From positions 1-27,900 of the forward strand of contig DGIT01000004.1 in NCBI GenBank assembly GCA_002386465.1: a stretch of 27,900 nucleotides of DNA, written 5' to 3'. The position numbers were made by a program, and so were the translations under genes. Below the pieces are notes generated by a model. The model was not told the DNA's origin, did no database searches, and was given only the letters and a program-made list of their open reading frames with translations. The DNA is from Burkholderiales bacterium UBA4615 (GTDB lineage: Bacteria > Pseudomonadota > Gammaproteobacteria > Burkholderiales > Burkholderiaceae_E). Positions 17,858 to 25,781 of the stretch are shown in pieces. The stretch's first letter is position 1; each line of letters begins with the position of its first letter.

Positions 17858-18808
17858 ATGAACGCCTCTGGCAACGCCCCCGCACCCGTCGACACGTCAT
17901 CCGTGCGCCCCTGGTTTCAGGACCTGCAACGACGTATCGTTGAAGGGCTCGAAGCGCTGGACGGTCAGCCTTTCGGCACCGATAGCTGGGAGCGCCCCGA
18001 AGGCGGTGGCGGCATCAGCCGGGTGATCGAAGAAGGCAACGTGTTCGAGAGGGCTGGCGTGCTGTTCTCGCATGTCAACGGCTCGAACCTGCCGCCATCG
18101 GCCAGCGCCAACCGCCCCGGCATTGCCGGGCGTTCCTTCGAGGCCACGGGCGTCTCGCTGGTCCTGCACCCGCGCAATCCCTATGTGCCCACGGTGCACA
18201 TGAATGTACGCTGCTTCATTGCTGCGCCTCGCGCAGGCGCAGCCCCCGGCACACCCGACGGTGAACCGGTGTGGTGGTTTGGCGGCGGCATGGACCTCAC
18301 CCCGTATTACGGCTTTGAGAAAGACGTGGCCCGCTTTCATGGCGTGTGCAAGGAGGCCCTGGAGCCCTTCGGCCCTGAACTGCATCCGCGCTTCAAAAAA
18401 TGGTGTGACGAGTACTTTCACCTGAAGCATCGCAATGAGCCGCGCGGTGTGGGTGGCATCTTCTTTGACGACTTCTCCGAACTGGGATTCGAGCGCTCCT
18501 TTGCCATGACCCAAAGCGTGGGCGATGCGTTTTTGCAAGCCTACGCACCGATCGTCGAACGCCACCGCGACGAGCCCTACGGCGAGCGCGAACGCGACTT
18601 CCAGGCCTATCGGCGCGGCCGCTACGTGGAATTCAATCTTGTGTTTGACCGCGGCACGCTGTTCGGGCTGCAATCGGGCGGGCGCACCGAGTCCATTCTC
18701 GTGTCCATGCCACCGATCGTGAAATGGCGCTACAACTGGCAGCCTGAACCCGGGTCGCCCGAGGCCCGGCTGTACGAGGAATTCCTGCGTCCGCGTGACT
18801 GGGTGTGA
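17858..18808 (+). CDS. hemF: Oxygen-dependent coproporphyrinogen III oxidase
   Basis: Converts coproporphyrinogen III to protoporphyrinogen IX by two oxidative decarboxylations using O2, in the late heme pathway. The 316-residue protein carries H114 in PTVHMNVR, which aligns with an active-site histidine, GGGMDLTPYY at about 142-151, and the signature beginning FNLVFDRGTLFGLQSGGR at 259-276. The choice of HemF over the radical-SAM HemN indicates a capacity for aerobic growth, although HemN could be elsewhere. A GGAG seven bases before the ATG supports the start. Its TGA overlaps the GTG start of nadD. Confidence 0.98.
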   Translation: MNASGNAPAPVDTSSVRPWFQDLQRRIVEGLEALDGQPFGTDSWERPEGGGGISRVIEEGNVFERAGVLFSHVNGSNLPPSASANRPGIAGRSFEATGVSLVLHPRNPYVPTVHMNVRCFIAAPRAGAAPGTPDGEPVWWFGGGMDLTPYYGFEKDVARFHGVCKEALEPFGPELHPRFKKWCDEYFHLKHRNEPRGVGGIFFDDFSELGFERSFAMTQSVGDAFLQAYAPIVERHRDEPYGERERDFQAYRRGRYVEFNLVFDRGTLFGLQSGGRTESILVSMPPIVKWRYNWQPEPGSPEARLYEEFLRPRDWV

Positions 18809-19467
18809 GCGCGACCTTGCGTCGACGCACGATCGGAGTCGTCGGCGGCACCTTCGATCCGCCGCATGTCGGACATCTGGCACTGGCCCGGTCAGCGCGC
18901 GACGCACTGGGCCTGGATGAAGTGCGCCTCATGCCCACCGGGCAGTCATGGCAAAAAGCGAGCGCCGGCGCCAGCAGCGCACAACGCCTGGAGATGGTGC
19001 GGCTGGCTTTGCGGGGGATCGACCCCACCGAGCGGCTGCTGGTCGATGATCGCGAGGCGCTCAAGGATGGCCCGACCTACACGGTCGATACCCTGACAGC
19101 CATGCGGGCCGCATGGGGGCCGGAGGTGGCGATCGTGCTGGTGCTGGGCAGCGATCAGTTGCACAACCTGGCCACCTGGTCCCGATGGCAGACCTTGTTT
19201 ACGCTGGCCCACCTGGCGGTGACGCAGCGTGAACGTGTGTCGCTTGAGGGGCTGCCCGCAGTGGTGGAAGCCGAGGTGTCACAACGCGGCAGTGATGCAT
19301 TACCCGATGCACCGGCGGGCGGCATCGTATTCTTCAGAATGCCCGCGGTGGCGGTGTCTGCCACCGCTTTGCGCGCTCAGCTTGCGCGCGGTGAGCGGCC
19401 CGATGGCCTGTCGCCGCCCGCGGTTCTCGACTATATTGACTCGCACCGGCTGTACCGCCGGCCATGA
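18805..19467 (+). CDS. nadD: Nicotinate-nucleotide adenylyltransferase
   Basis: Adenylates nicotinate mononucleotide to deamido-NAD in NAD synthesis. The 220-residue protein has the nucleotidyltransferase opening GGTFDPPHVGHL at 14-25, including the HxGH motif. The C-terminal VSATALRAQLARGE corresponds to the usual ISSTxIR element that contacts ATP. The start is GTG in a four-base GTGA overlap with the hemF stop, a coupled arrangement. rsfS follows after 25 bases, a very common bacterial pairing. Confidence 0.96.
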   Translation: MSATLRRRTIGVVGGTFDPPHVGHLALARSARDALGLDEVRLMPTGQSWQKASAGASSAQRLEMVRLALRGIDPTERLLVDDREALKDGPTYTVDTLTAMRAAWGPEVAIVLVLGSDQLHNLATWSRWQTLFTLAHLAVTQRERVSLEGLPAVVEAEVSQRGSDALPDAPAGGIVFFRMPAVAVSATALRAQLARGERPDGLSPPAVLDYIDSHRLYRRP

Positions 19468-19492
19468 AACCGACGGACGCAACGGATAGCGG

Positions 19493-19864
19493 ATGGATCT
19501 GAAAAAACTGCAGCGATTGGTGATTGACGCCCTGGAAGACGTGAAAGCCCAGGACATCAAGGTCTTTGACACCACATCGCTCACGGGCCTGTTCGACCGC
19601 GTCGTGGTGGTGAGCGCCACCTCCAACCGGCAAAGCCGAGCGCTTGCCGCCAGCGTGCGCGACAAGGTCAAGGAGCGCGGCGGCAGTGTCATTTCGGTTG
19701 AAGGGGAAGACACCGGCGAATGGGTCCTGGTCGACCTCGGCGATATCGTCGTACACATCATGCAGCCCGCCGTACGCACGTATTACAACCTCGAGGAAAT
19801 CTGGGGCGGCAAACCGGTGCGGGTCAAACTCGTGCCCACGGGCGCTGCGCGCCCGGCCGTCTGA
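19493..19864 (+). CDS. rsfS: Ribosome silencing factor RsfS (RsfA/Iojap)
   Basis: A small 123-residue protein that binds ribosomal protein uL14 on the large subunit and blocks subunit joining in stationary phase or starvation. The DUF143 fold is recognisable from the LVIDALEDVKAQDIKVFD opening, the FDRVVVVSATSNRQ strand-helix, GEDTGEWVLVDLGDIVVHIM, and the final RTYYNLEEIWG. The length matches the family. It lies between nadD and rlmH, its usual place in proteobacteria. The Shine-Dalgarno is weak (GGA elements only), so coupling from nadD may matter. Confidence 0.96.
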   Translation: MDLKKLQRLVIDALEDVKAQDIKVFDTTSLTGLFDRVVVVSATSNRQSRALAASVRDKVKERGGSVISVEGEDTGEWVLVDLGDIVVHIMQPAVRTYYNLEEIWGGKPVRVKLVPTGAARPAV

Positions 19865-19892
19865 GTCCAGGCCGAGCGGAACACGCAGCGCC

Positions 19893-20363
19893 ATGCTGCT
19901 GCGGGTGATCGCGGTTGGGCTGAAGATGCCCGGCTGGGTCGATGAAGCCGTCGACACCTTCACGCGACGCATGCCGGCTGAGCTTCGCATCGAATGGAAG
20001 GCGGTCAGGGCCGAACCCAGGGAGTCGGGTGGCTCGGCTGCGCAGTGGCGCGAGCGCGAAGCACAGCGCATCCGCGAGGCCGTGCCACCACGCGCGCGGC
20101 TTGTGCTGCTGGACGAACGGGGTGCAGATCTCAGCAGCGCCAGGTTGGCCGCGCGGCTCTCAAGCTGGCAACAGGATGGCCTGGCGGTCGCACTGGTGAT
20201 CGGCGGACCAGATGGGGTGGACGATGCATTGCGCGCCCAGGCCGCTGAAACGGTGCGACTGTCCTCGCTGACGCTGCCCCATGCGCTGGTGCGCGTGGTC
20301 CTGGCCGAGCAGCTGTATCGGGCCTGGTCCATCAATGCCGGGCATCCTTATCACCGTGAATGA
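19893..20363 (+). CDS. rlmH: 23S rRNA pseudouridine-1915 N3-methyltransferase RlmH
   Basis: A SPOUT-class SAM methyltransferase that modifies the pseudouridine at 1915 in helix 69 of 23S rRNA on assembled 70S ribosomes. The 156-residue protein matches the family length. It shows RVIAVGLKMPGWVDEAV at the N-terminus, LDERG in the middle, the SAM-knot VIGGPDGVDDALR, and the family-typical end EQLYRAWSINAGHPYHRE. The frame is open from 19644, inside rsfS, but ATG 19893 matches the family start. It follows rsfS by 28 bases and precedes maf by 18 bases. Confidence 0.97.
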   Translation: MLLRVIAVGLKMPGWVDEAVDTFTRRMPAELRIEWKAVRAEPRESGGSAAQWREREAQRIREAVPPRARLVLLDERGADLSSARLAARLSSWQQDGLAVALVIGGPDGVDDALRAQAAETVRLSSLTLPHALVRVVLAEQLYRAWSINAGHPYHRE

Positions 20364-20381
20364 GCGGATTCACCCGAACCC

Positions 20382-21023
20382 ATGACTGCCACCTCTGCCC
20401 CTGCGTTCGTATGGCTCGCCTCACAGAGTCCGCGTCGCCAGGAACTGCTCAGACAGATTGGGGTGCGCTTCGAGCTGCTGCTGCCGGATCCACACGAAGA
20501 CGCTGAAGCCCTGGAGGCGCTCGTGCCGGGCGAAACGCCAGGGCAGTATGTCGAGCGGGTGGTGCATGCGAAAGCGCTCGCCGCTCAGTCACGTCTGGTG
20601 CGTCGCATCGCACTGCATGCCGCAGTCGATGCGCCCATCCTGGTGGCAGACACCACAGTCGCGCTGGGCGGGACGATCCTCGGCAAGCCGGCTGATGCCC
20701 AGGACGCCGCGCGCATACTGGGTCTGCTGGCGGGTCGATCACATCGGGTGCTGACCGCGGTCGCCGTCGTCCGGGGCGCGCGGATCGATCAGACGCTCAG
20801 CCTGTCCCGGGTACGTTTCGCACGGCTCAGCGCAGCTGAAATCGCGGCCTACGTCGCCACTGGCGAACCCTTCGGCAAAGCAGGGGCCTATGCCATCCAG
20901 GGCCGGGCAGCGGCCTTCATTCGACGAATCGAGGGCAGTCACTCCGGTATCATGGGTTTGCCCCTTCACGAAACCTCGCGACTGCTGCAGCGCGCAGGCC
21001 TCGACCCCGACCGACATGACTGA
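20382..21023 (+). CDS. maf: Maf-family nucleoside triphosphate pyrophosphatase (YhdE-type)
   Basis: Hydrolyses non-canonical or pyrimidine nucleoside triphosphates (dTTP/UTP type in YhdE) to the monophosphate, acting as a house-cleaning enzyme. The 213-residue protein has SQSPRR at 14-19 and the conserved D90 in VADTTVALGG. It also has the GEPFGKAGAYAIQGRAAAFIRRIEGSHSGIMGLPLHE block typical of the YhdE subgroup, as opposed to the YceF m7GTP subgroup. Its position directly before rng is the same as in many proteobacteria and supports that subgroup. The stop codon lies eight bases inside the rng reading frame, so the two are translationally coupled. Confidence 0.94.
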   Translation: MTATSAPAFVWLASQSPRRQELLRQIGVRFELLLPDPHEDAEALEALVPGETPGQYVERVVHAKALAAQSRLVRRIALHAAVDAPILVADTTVALGGTILGKPADAQDAARILGLLAGRSHRVLTAVAVVRGARIDQTLSLSRVRFARLSAAEIAAYVATGEPFGKAGAYAIQGRAAAFIRRIEGSHSGIMGLPLHETSRLLQRAGLDPDRHD

Positions 21024-22467
21024 AGACATTCTCGTGAACGTGTCGCCCTTCGAGGTCCGGGTCGCCCTGGTTCAGCAGGGCGCCGTGCAGGAATTCCATC
21101 TCGAGCGTGCCGCCTCACGCGGACTGGTCGGCAACATCTGCCTGGGCCGGGTCGCCCGGGTGTTGCCGGGCATGCAGTCGGCCTTCATCGATATCGGCCT
21201 CGACCGTGCGGCGTTTCTGCATGTGGCCGACCTGTGGCAATCGCGCGGCGCCGGGCCGACTCCTCCGATCGAAAAGCTGCTCTACGAGAGCCAGCCATTG
21301 CTGGTGCAGGTGATCAAGGATCCGATCGGCACCAAGGGCGCGCGTCTGTCGACCCAGATCAGCATTGCCGGACGTCTGCTGGTGTATCTGCCTCAAGACC
21401 CGCATATCGGCGTGTCGCAGCGCATTGGCAATGAAGCCGAACGCACGGCCCTGCGCGAACGGATCCAGCGACTGATGCCCGAAGAGGAACAGGGCGGCGT
21501 CATCATCCGCACGATGGCCGAAGATGCGCCGGACGAGCAGTTGTCGGCCGATATCGATTACCTGCGCAAGCGCTGGCGTCAGATCCTGGAAGCGAGCAAA
21601 TCGCAGACGGCGCCCGCATTGCTGTATCAGGAATTGAGCCTCACCCAGCGCGTGCTGCGCGACATTGCCGGCGAACACACGACCGGCATCATCGTGGACG
21701 CTCAGCAGGCGCTGGAAGAACTGCAGGCCTTTGCCGGCACGTACATGCCGTCCGTGCTGGGCAAACTGCGTCGCCACGCCGGCGACCGGCCGCTGTTCGA
21801 TCTGCACCGCGTCGAAGAAGAACTCGAACGTGCGCTGGCCCGCCGGGTCGACCTGAAGTCAGGGGGCTACCTCATCATCGATCAGACCGAGGCCATGACC
21901 ACGATCGATGTGAACACGGGTGGTTTCGTGGGCGGGCGCAATTTCGATGACACGGTCTTTCGGACCAACCTGGAGGCGGCGCATGCGATTGCCCGACAGT
22001 TGCGGGTGCGCAACCTGGGTGGCATCGTGATCATCGACTTCATCGACATGACCAGCGCCGAGCATCGTGATGCCGTGCAGGCTGAGCTGCGTCGTGCGCT
22101 CGAGCGCGATCGCACCCGCACCACAGTGAATGGCTTCACCTCGCTGGGCCTGGTGGAGGTGACCCGCAAGCGTACCCGCGAGTCGCTCGCCCATGTGCTG
22201 TGCGAGCCCTGCGCCACCTGCGCTGGCAAAGGCGAGATCCGGACGGCACGCACCGTCGCCTACGGCATCATGCGCGAAATTCAGCGCGAGGCGCGGCAGT
22301 TCAATCCGCGCGAGTTTCGCATTCTTGCAGCGCAATCGGTCATTGATCTCTTCCTTGAAGAAGAGTCCCAGCATCTGGCTGCACTGGGTGATGCCATCGG
22401 CAAGCCGATCTCGCTGCAGGTCGAGAACCTGTATTCGCAGGAACAGTACGACATCGTTCTGATCTGA
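21016..22467 (+). CDS. rng: Ribonuclease G
   Basis: A single-strand-specific endoribonuclease that matures the 5' end of 16S rRNA and degrades mRNA. The 483-residue protein is close to E. coli RNase G and lacks the long C-terminal scaffold of RNase E. An N-terminal S1 RNA-binding domain contains GNICLGRVARVLPGMQSAFIDIG. The magnesium-binding aspartates are D298 in TIDVNTGGFVG and D341 in IIDFIDM. A cysteine cluster CEPCATC forms the zinc link. Opening the frame to 20890 would run through maf; ATG 21016 (MTEDILVNVSPFEVRVA) is the family start. It closes the eight-gene cluster, with a hairpin across its stop codon. Confidence 0.97.
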   Translation: MTEDILVNVSPFEVRVALVQQGAVQEFHLERAASRGLVGNICLGRVARVLPGMQSAFIDIGLDRAAFLHVADLWQSRGAGPTPPIEKLLYESQPLLVQVIKDPIGTKGARLSTQISIAGRLLVYLPQDPHIGVSQRIGNEAERTALRERIQRLMPEEEQGGVIIRTMAEDAPDEQLSADIDYLRKRWRQILEASKSQTAPALLYQELSLTQRVLRDIAGEHTTGIIVDAQQALEELQAFAGTYMPSVLGKLRRHAGDRPLFDLHRVEEELERALARRVDLKSGGYLIIDQTEAMTTIDVNTGGFVGGRNFDDTVFRTNLEAAHAIARQLRVRNLGGIVIIDFIDMTSAEHRDAVQAELRRALERDRTRTTVNGFTSLGLVEVTRKRTRESLAHVLCEPCATCAGKGEIRTARTVAYGIMREIQREARQFNPREFRILAAQSVIDLFLEEESQHLAALGDAIGKPISLQVENLYSQEQYDIVLI

Positions 22468-22480
22468 GTCCGCAGATCAG
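22459..22480 (+). terminator. Hairpin across the rng stop codon (weak terminator candidate)
   Basis: A perfect 8-bp inverted repeat, CTGATCTG at 22459-22466 and CAGATCAG at 22473-22480, with a 6-base loop. It includes the rng TGA. It is followed by GTCTTGCG and not by a real T-run, so it could be a weak terminator, an mRNA 3'-end stabiliser or chance. Confidence 0.35.
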
Positions 22481-22481
22481 G

Positions 22482-22507
22482 TCTTGCGCTGACTTCTTGC
22501 GCTGAAC
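22482..22507 (+). repeat. Two tandem copies of a 13-base unit between rng and the CDF gene
   Basis: TCTTGCGCTGA occurs at 22482-22492 and again at 22495-22505, a 13-base period with 11 identical bases. It lies in the leader of the CDF transporter, just before its GGAG ribosome site. It may be a short duplication or a paired protein-binding site; nothing further can be said. Confidence 0.6.
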
Positions 22508-22523
22508 ACCGTCGGAGCACTGC

Positions 22524-23444
22524 ATGTACGCGCCCGAAGATGATGCCGAAGATGCTCAGCACACCCCCGAGGCCCGTGCCCGGGCGGCGTCGCGCAGCAC
22601 TTGGGTCAGCGTGGTGGTCAATGTGGTGCTCACCTGCGCCCAGGTGGTCGCAGGTGTGTTCGCTCAGTCACAGGCCCTGATCGCCGACGGTCTGCATTCG
22701 CTCTCCGATCTGGTTTCCGATTTCGTGGTGCTTGTGGCAAACCGGCACAGCAGCAAAGCGGCCGATGCCGACCATCACTACGGCCACCATCGCTTCGAGA
22801 CGGCCGCCTCGCTCGTGGTGGGCTTGCTGCTGCTCGGGGTCGGTGTCGGGATGTTGTGGTCGGCACTGGGCAAGCTCCAGGCCCCGCAGTCCATTGCGCA
22901 GGTTCACCCGATCGCCCTGTGGGTGGCACTCGGGACCCTGGTGGCCAAGGAGGTGCTGTTCCGTTACATGCTGTCGGTGGCCAAGCGTGTGAAGTCGAGC
23001 ATGCTGGTGGCCAACGCCTGGCACGCCCGCTCGGATGCAGCCTCGTCACTGGTCGTGAGCCTGGGCATTGTGGGCAACCTCGCGGGTTACCCCATCCTCG
23101 ACCCGATTGCCGCCCTGGTTGTGGGCCTCATGGTCACCCGTATGGGCTGGCGTTTTGGCTGGAATGCACTGCACGATCTGATGGACCGCTCGGTTGACGA
23201 GCAGGAACGACAGGCGATCGTCACCACGCTCGCGGGCACACCGGGCGTACGGGCCGTCCATGATGTGCGCACACGCAAGATGGGCGATCTGGTGGCAGTC
23301 GACGTGCACCTGGAGGTCGATGCGCACCTGAGTGTACAGACCGGCCACATGGTGGCTTTGGCAGCGCGGGATCGGGTGATGCAGCGCCATCGGGTCATCC
23401 ATGTCATGACACATGTCGATCCCTGGTACCCGCCCGGCCCGTGA
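22524..23444 (+). CDS. Cation diffusion facilitator (CDF) metal efflux transporter
   Basis: An inner-membrane metal/proton antiporter that exports divalent ions such as zinc, iron or cobalt. The 306-residue protein has the CDF opening VVVNVVLTCAQVVAGVFAQSQALIADGLHSLSD. The transport site is formed by H58 and D62 in the second helix and H167 and D171 in the fifth (NAWHARSD). That two-His, two-Asp set is typical of zinc-selective members; FieF has Asp in place of the first His. Six hydrophobic helices span about 27-220, followed by a cytoplasmic domain of about 80 residues with histidines near the end. The segment HHYGHHRFE (84-92) is histidine-rich. A GGAG six bases upstream supports the start. 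The metal is inferred, not shown. Confidence 0.92.
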   Translation: MYAPEDDAEDAQHTPEARARAASRSTWVSVVVNVVLTCAQVVAGVFAQSQALIADGLHSLSDLVSDFVVLVANRHSSKAADADHHYGHHRFETAASLVVGLLLLGVGVGMLWSALGKLQAPQSIAQVHPIALWVALGTLVAKEVLFRYMLSVAKRVKSSMLVANAWHARSDAASSLVVSLGIVGNLAGYPILDPIAALVVGLMVTRMGWRFGWNALHDLMDRSVDEQERQAIVTTLAGTPGVRAVHDVRTRKMGDLVAVDVHLEVDAHLSVQTGHMVALAARDRVMQRHRVIHVMTHVDPWYPPGP

Positions 23445-23472
23445 TAGTGTCCCGGCTTTCGGGTACAGACCC

Positions 23473-23518
23473 TGCGGATCCGCAACACCGGATTCAAGAC
23501 ACTGGCTTTACGACACTG
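23473..23518 (+). promoter_or_regulatory. Palindrome and spaced direct repeat upstream of the thiolase
   Basis: The 86-base gap before the thiolase contains a perfect 12-base palindrome, TGCGGATCCGCA, at 23473-23484. It also holds two copies of GACACTG at 23498-23504 and 23512-23518, a 14-base period. Either could be an operator for a local regulator, but no regulator gene is in the window and short repeats like these can arise by chance. A GAGGAG seven bases before ATG 23531 is a solid ribosome site. Confidence 0.3.
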
Positions 23519-23530
23519 AGGAGCGACCCC

Positions 23531-24736
23531 ATGAGACGCGCAGCGATCGTCAATCCCCTTCGCACACCCATCGGTGCTTTCGGCGGATCCTTGCGTGGGG
23601 TACCGGTCGAGGAGCTCGGCGCGGTGGTGGCGCGTGCGGTGGTCGAGCGCGCGGGCCTGGATCCGGCCCGCATCGAAGACGTGATTTTTTCGCAAAGCTA
23701 CATGAACGGCGAAGCACCCTGCACGGGCCGTTGGGTTGCCCTGCAGGCCGGGTTCCCGATCGAGGTGGCCGGGATGCAACTCGACCGTCGCTGCGGGGGT
23801 GGCCTGCAGTCGGTGGTCACTGCCGCCATGATGGTGCAGACCGGCGCGGCCGATGTGGTCATGGCCGGTGGCGTGGAAAGCATGAGCAATGTCGAGTACT
23901 ACACGACGGACATGCGATGGGGCTCGCGCTCTGGCACGGTGAAACTGCATGATCGACTGGATCGCGGGCGCGAACGATCACAGCCTGAGCACCGGTTCGG
24001 GCGCATCAGCGGCATGATCGAGACTGCCGAAAATCTGGCGCGTGACTATCAGATCAGCCGCGAAGATTCCGACGCGTTTGCCGTGCGCAGTCAGCAGCGT
24101 GCCGCCGCCGCTTGGACTGCAGGCCGGTTCAACAATGAAGTGGTCTCGGTCCCCGTGCCGCAAAAGCGCGGTGATCCGGTGGTTGTGACCCGCGACGAAG
24201 GCATTCGCGAGCAGACGTCCATGGCCACGCTCGCCGGCCTGAAGCCCGTCATGAAGGACGGTGTCGTGACAGCCGGCAACGCGAGTCAGCAAAACGATGC
24301 GGCCGCGGCATGCCTCGTGGTGGCCGAGGACAAACTGGCGGAACTGGGCCTGCAGCCCATCGGCTTTCTGACCGGCTGGGCTGCAGCCGGCTGCGATCCC
24401 TCACGCATGGGCATCGGCCCGGTACCCGCCGTCAGCAAACTGCTCAAGCGCACAGGCATGCGCTTTGACCAGATGGACCTCATCGAACTCAACGAGGCCT
24501 TTGCCTGTCAGGCCCTGGCCGTCCTCAAGGGTTGGGGTACCTCGCTCGCAGAGGTCGACGATCGCCTCAACGTCAATGGCTCGGGCATTTCGCTGGGTCA
24601 TCCCGTAGGTGCGACCGGCGTGCGCATCATGACAACCCTGCTGCACGAGATGCAACGTCGCGGCAGCCGCTATGGCCTCGAAACCATGTGCATCGGCGGC
24701 GGCCAGGGTATCGCTGCCATCTTCGAACGCGCCTGA
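23531..24736 (+). CDS. Thiolase (acetyl-CoA C-acyltransferase family)
   Basis: Catalyses reversible Claisen condensation or thiolysis of beta-ketoacyl-CoA. The 401-residue protein has the nucleophilic cysteine C88 in DRRCGGGLQ, NEAFA at 321-325, the general-base H357 in SGISLGHPVGATG, and the second catalytic cysteine C387 in MCIGGGQG. All catalytic parts are present. The usual NRxCGSG context of the nucleophile is changed to DRRCGGG, which may mark a subgroup. The frame extends to 23441, but the GAGGAG site and family N-terminus favour 23531. It could serve the acyl-CoA cluster at 9-14 kb or general fatty-acid or polyhydroxyalkanoate metabolism; the distance makes the former speculative. Confidence 0.95.
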   Translation: MRRAAIVNPLRTPIGAFGGSLRGVPVEELGAVVARAVVERAGLDPARIEDVIFSQSYMNGEAPCTGRWVALQAGFPIEVAGMQLDRRCGGGLQSVVTAAMMVQTGAADVVMAGGVESMSNVEYYTTDMRWGSRSGTVKLHDRLDRGRERSQPEHRFGRISGMIETAENLARDYQISREDSDAFAVRSQQRAAAAWTAGRFNNEVVSVPVPQKRGDPVVVTRDEGIREQTSMATLAGLKPVMKDGVVTAGNASQQNDAAAACLVVAEDKLAELGLQPIGFLTGWAAAGCDPSRMGIGPVPAVSKLLKRTGMRFDQMDLIELNEAFACQALAVLKGWGTSLAEVDDRLNVNGSGISLGHPVGATGVRIMTTLLHEMQRRGSRYGLETMCIGGGQGIAAIFERA

Positions 24737-24802
24737 CAGGCGGCACCCATTCCCTGATCAATTCACCCTTCCCTCCCCCAACCGATTGTCCAGAGCCGAA
24801 TC

Positions 24803-25714
24803 ATGACGACCAAGACCAGCGAATCCATGGTGTTCAGCCGACGCACCCTCCTGCGGGCCGCAGCCCTTGCACCGCTCGCCACCATCCCCGTGCTTGCGCG
24901 CAGCCAGACCGGCACCGCGTTCACACCTCAGGTGGGACAGTCGGGCAAGGACGTGATCTGGGTGCCCACCCCCGATGCGCTGGTCGACCGCATGCTTCGC
25001 ATGGCACAGGTCACGCCCGATGATTTCGTGGTCGACCTGGGCTCCGGTGACGGCAAGATCGTGATTGCCGCCGCCCGCGATTTCAAGGCGCGCTCGCTCG
25101 GTGTGGAGTTCAACCCTGACATGGTCTCGCTGTCGCGTCGCAATGCAGAAACCGCCGGCGTGGCTGGCCGCGCACGCTTTGAGCAAGGCGATATTTTCAC
25201 CTTCGATTATTCCGCTGCGACGGTCGTGACCATGTACCTGCTGCCCGGTCTGAACCTGAAGCTGCGTCCTCAACTGCTCAAGATGCGACCCGGCACCCGG
25301 CTGGTCACACACCAGTTCACGATGGGCAGCTGGGAGCCCGATGACAGCGCCACGGTCGAGAACCGCCCCGGCTATCTGTGGATTGTGCCGGCCGCGGTGG
25401 GCGGCAGCTGGAAACTGACGACCACCGAACCACGCGGCGCAAACGAAGGCAGCGTCGCGTTCTCTCAGGTGTTTCAGCAGGTCACCGGTACTTCAAGAAT
25501 GTCATCCATGGAAGGACGCCTGCGCGGGGTGCGCCTGACTGGTGATCGTCTGAGCTTTGAAGCCATGGATGAACGCGGCATGCTGCGGTCGTACATGGGG
25601 CGGGTGTCCGGCGATCGCATCGATGGCACGACGCAATCGGCTGATGGGGTCATGGGTCAATTCACGGCGACACGTGTTGGAGCCGCCACGCCAGTGGACG
25701 CTGGACGGGACTAA
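24803..25714 (+). CDS. SAM-methyltransferase-fold protein with a twin-arginine signal
   Basis: A 303-residue protein whose first about 35 residues (SRRTLLRAAALAPLATIPVLARSQ) form a Tat-type signal: the twin arginines R13-R14 in an SRRxLL context, a hydrophobic stretch, then a polar region. A class I methyltransferase domain follows. Motif I is VVDLGSGDGKI at 76-86, the acidic VEFNPDMV lies near 101-108, and a YLLPGLNLKLRPQLLKMRPGTRLVTHQF segment follows. The last about 110 residues are beta-rich and not obviously enzymatic. I recall similar proteins with export signals in other proteobacteria, but no substrate is known to me. The apparent export of a SAM-fold enzyme is odd, because SAM is not known to be available in the periplasm. 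The start is either 24803 or the methionine at 24827. Confidence 0.82.
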   Translation: MTTKTSESMVFSRRTLLRAAALAPLATIPVLARSQTGTAFTPQVGQSGKDVIWVPTPDALVDRMLRMAQVTPDDFVVDLGSGDGKIVIAAARDFKARSLGVEFNPDMVSLSRRNAETAGVAGRARFEQGDIFTFDYSAATVVTMYLLPGLNLKLRPQLLKMRPGTRLVTHQFTMGSWEPDDSATVENRPGYLWIVPAAVGGSWKLTTTEPRGANEGSVAFSQVFQQVTGTSRMSSMEGRLRGVRLTGDRLSFEAMDERGMLRSYMGRVSGDRIDGTTQSADGVMGQFTATRVGAATPVDAGRD

Positions 25715-25737
25715 GCCAGCCCACATCGGTTGGCCGC

Positions 25738-25778
25738 GCTCAGGCACAGCCCGGCGCGGCCCTGGTCAGTGCCTGAGC
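25738..25778. terminator. Inverted repeat between convergent genes (candidate bidirectional terminator)
   Basis: A perfect 10-bp inverted repeat, GCTCAGGCAC at 25738-25747 and GTGCCTGAGC at 25769-25778, with a GC-rich 21-base loop. It fills the gap between the SAM-fold gene (stop at 25714) and the peroxidase-related gene (stop at 25782 on the other strand). No T-run is present. Confidence 0.5.
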
Positions 25779-25781
25779 CTC

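Noticed and set aside
17897..18907. Minus-strand open frame of 336 codons opposite hemF and nadD
   Set aside because: No domain and no ribosome site; the plus-strand genes are certain.
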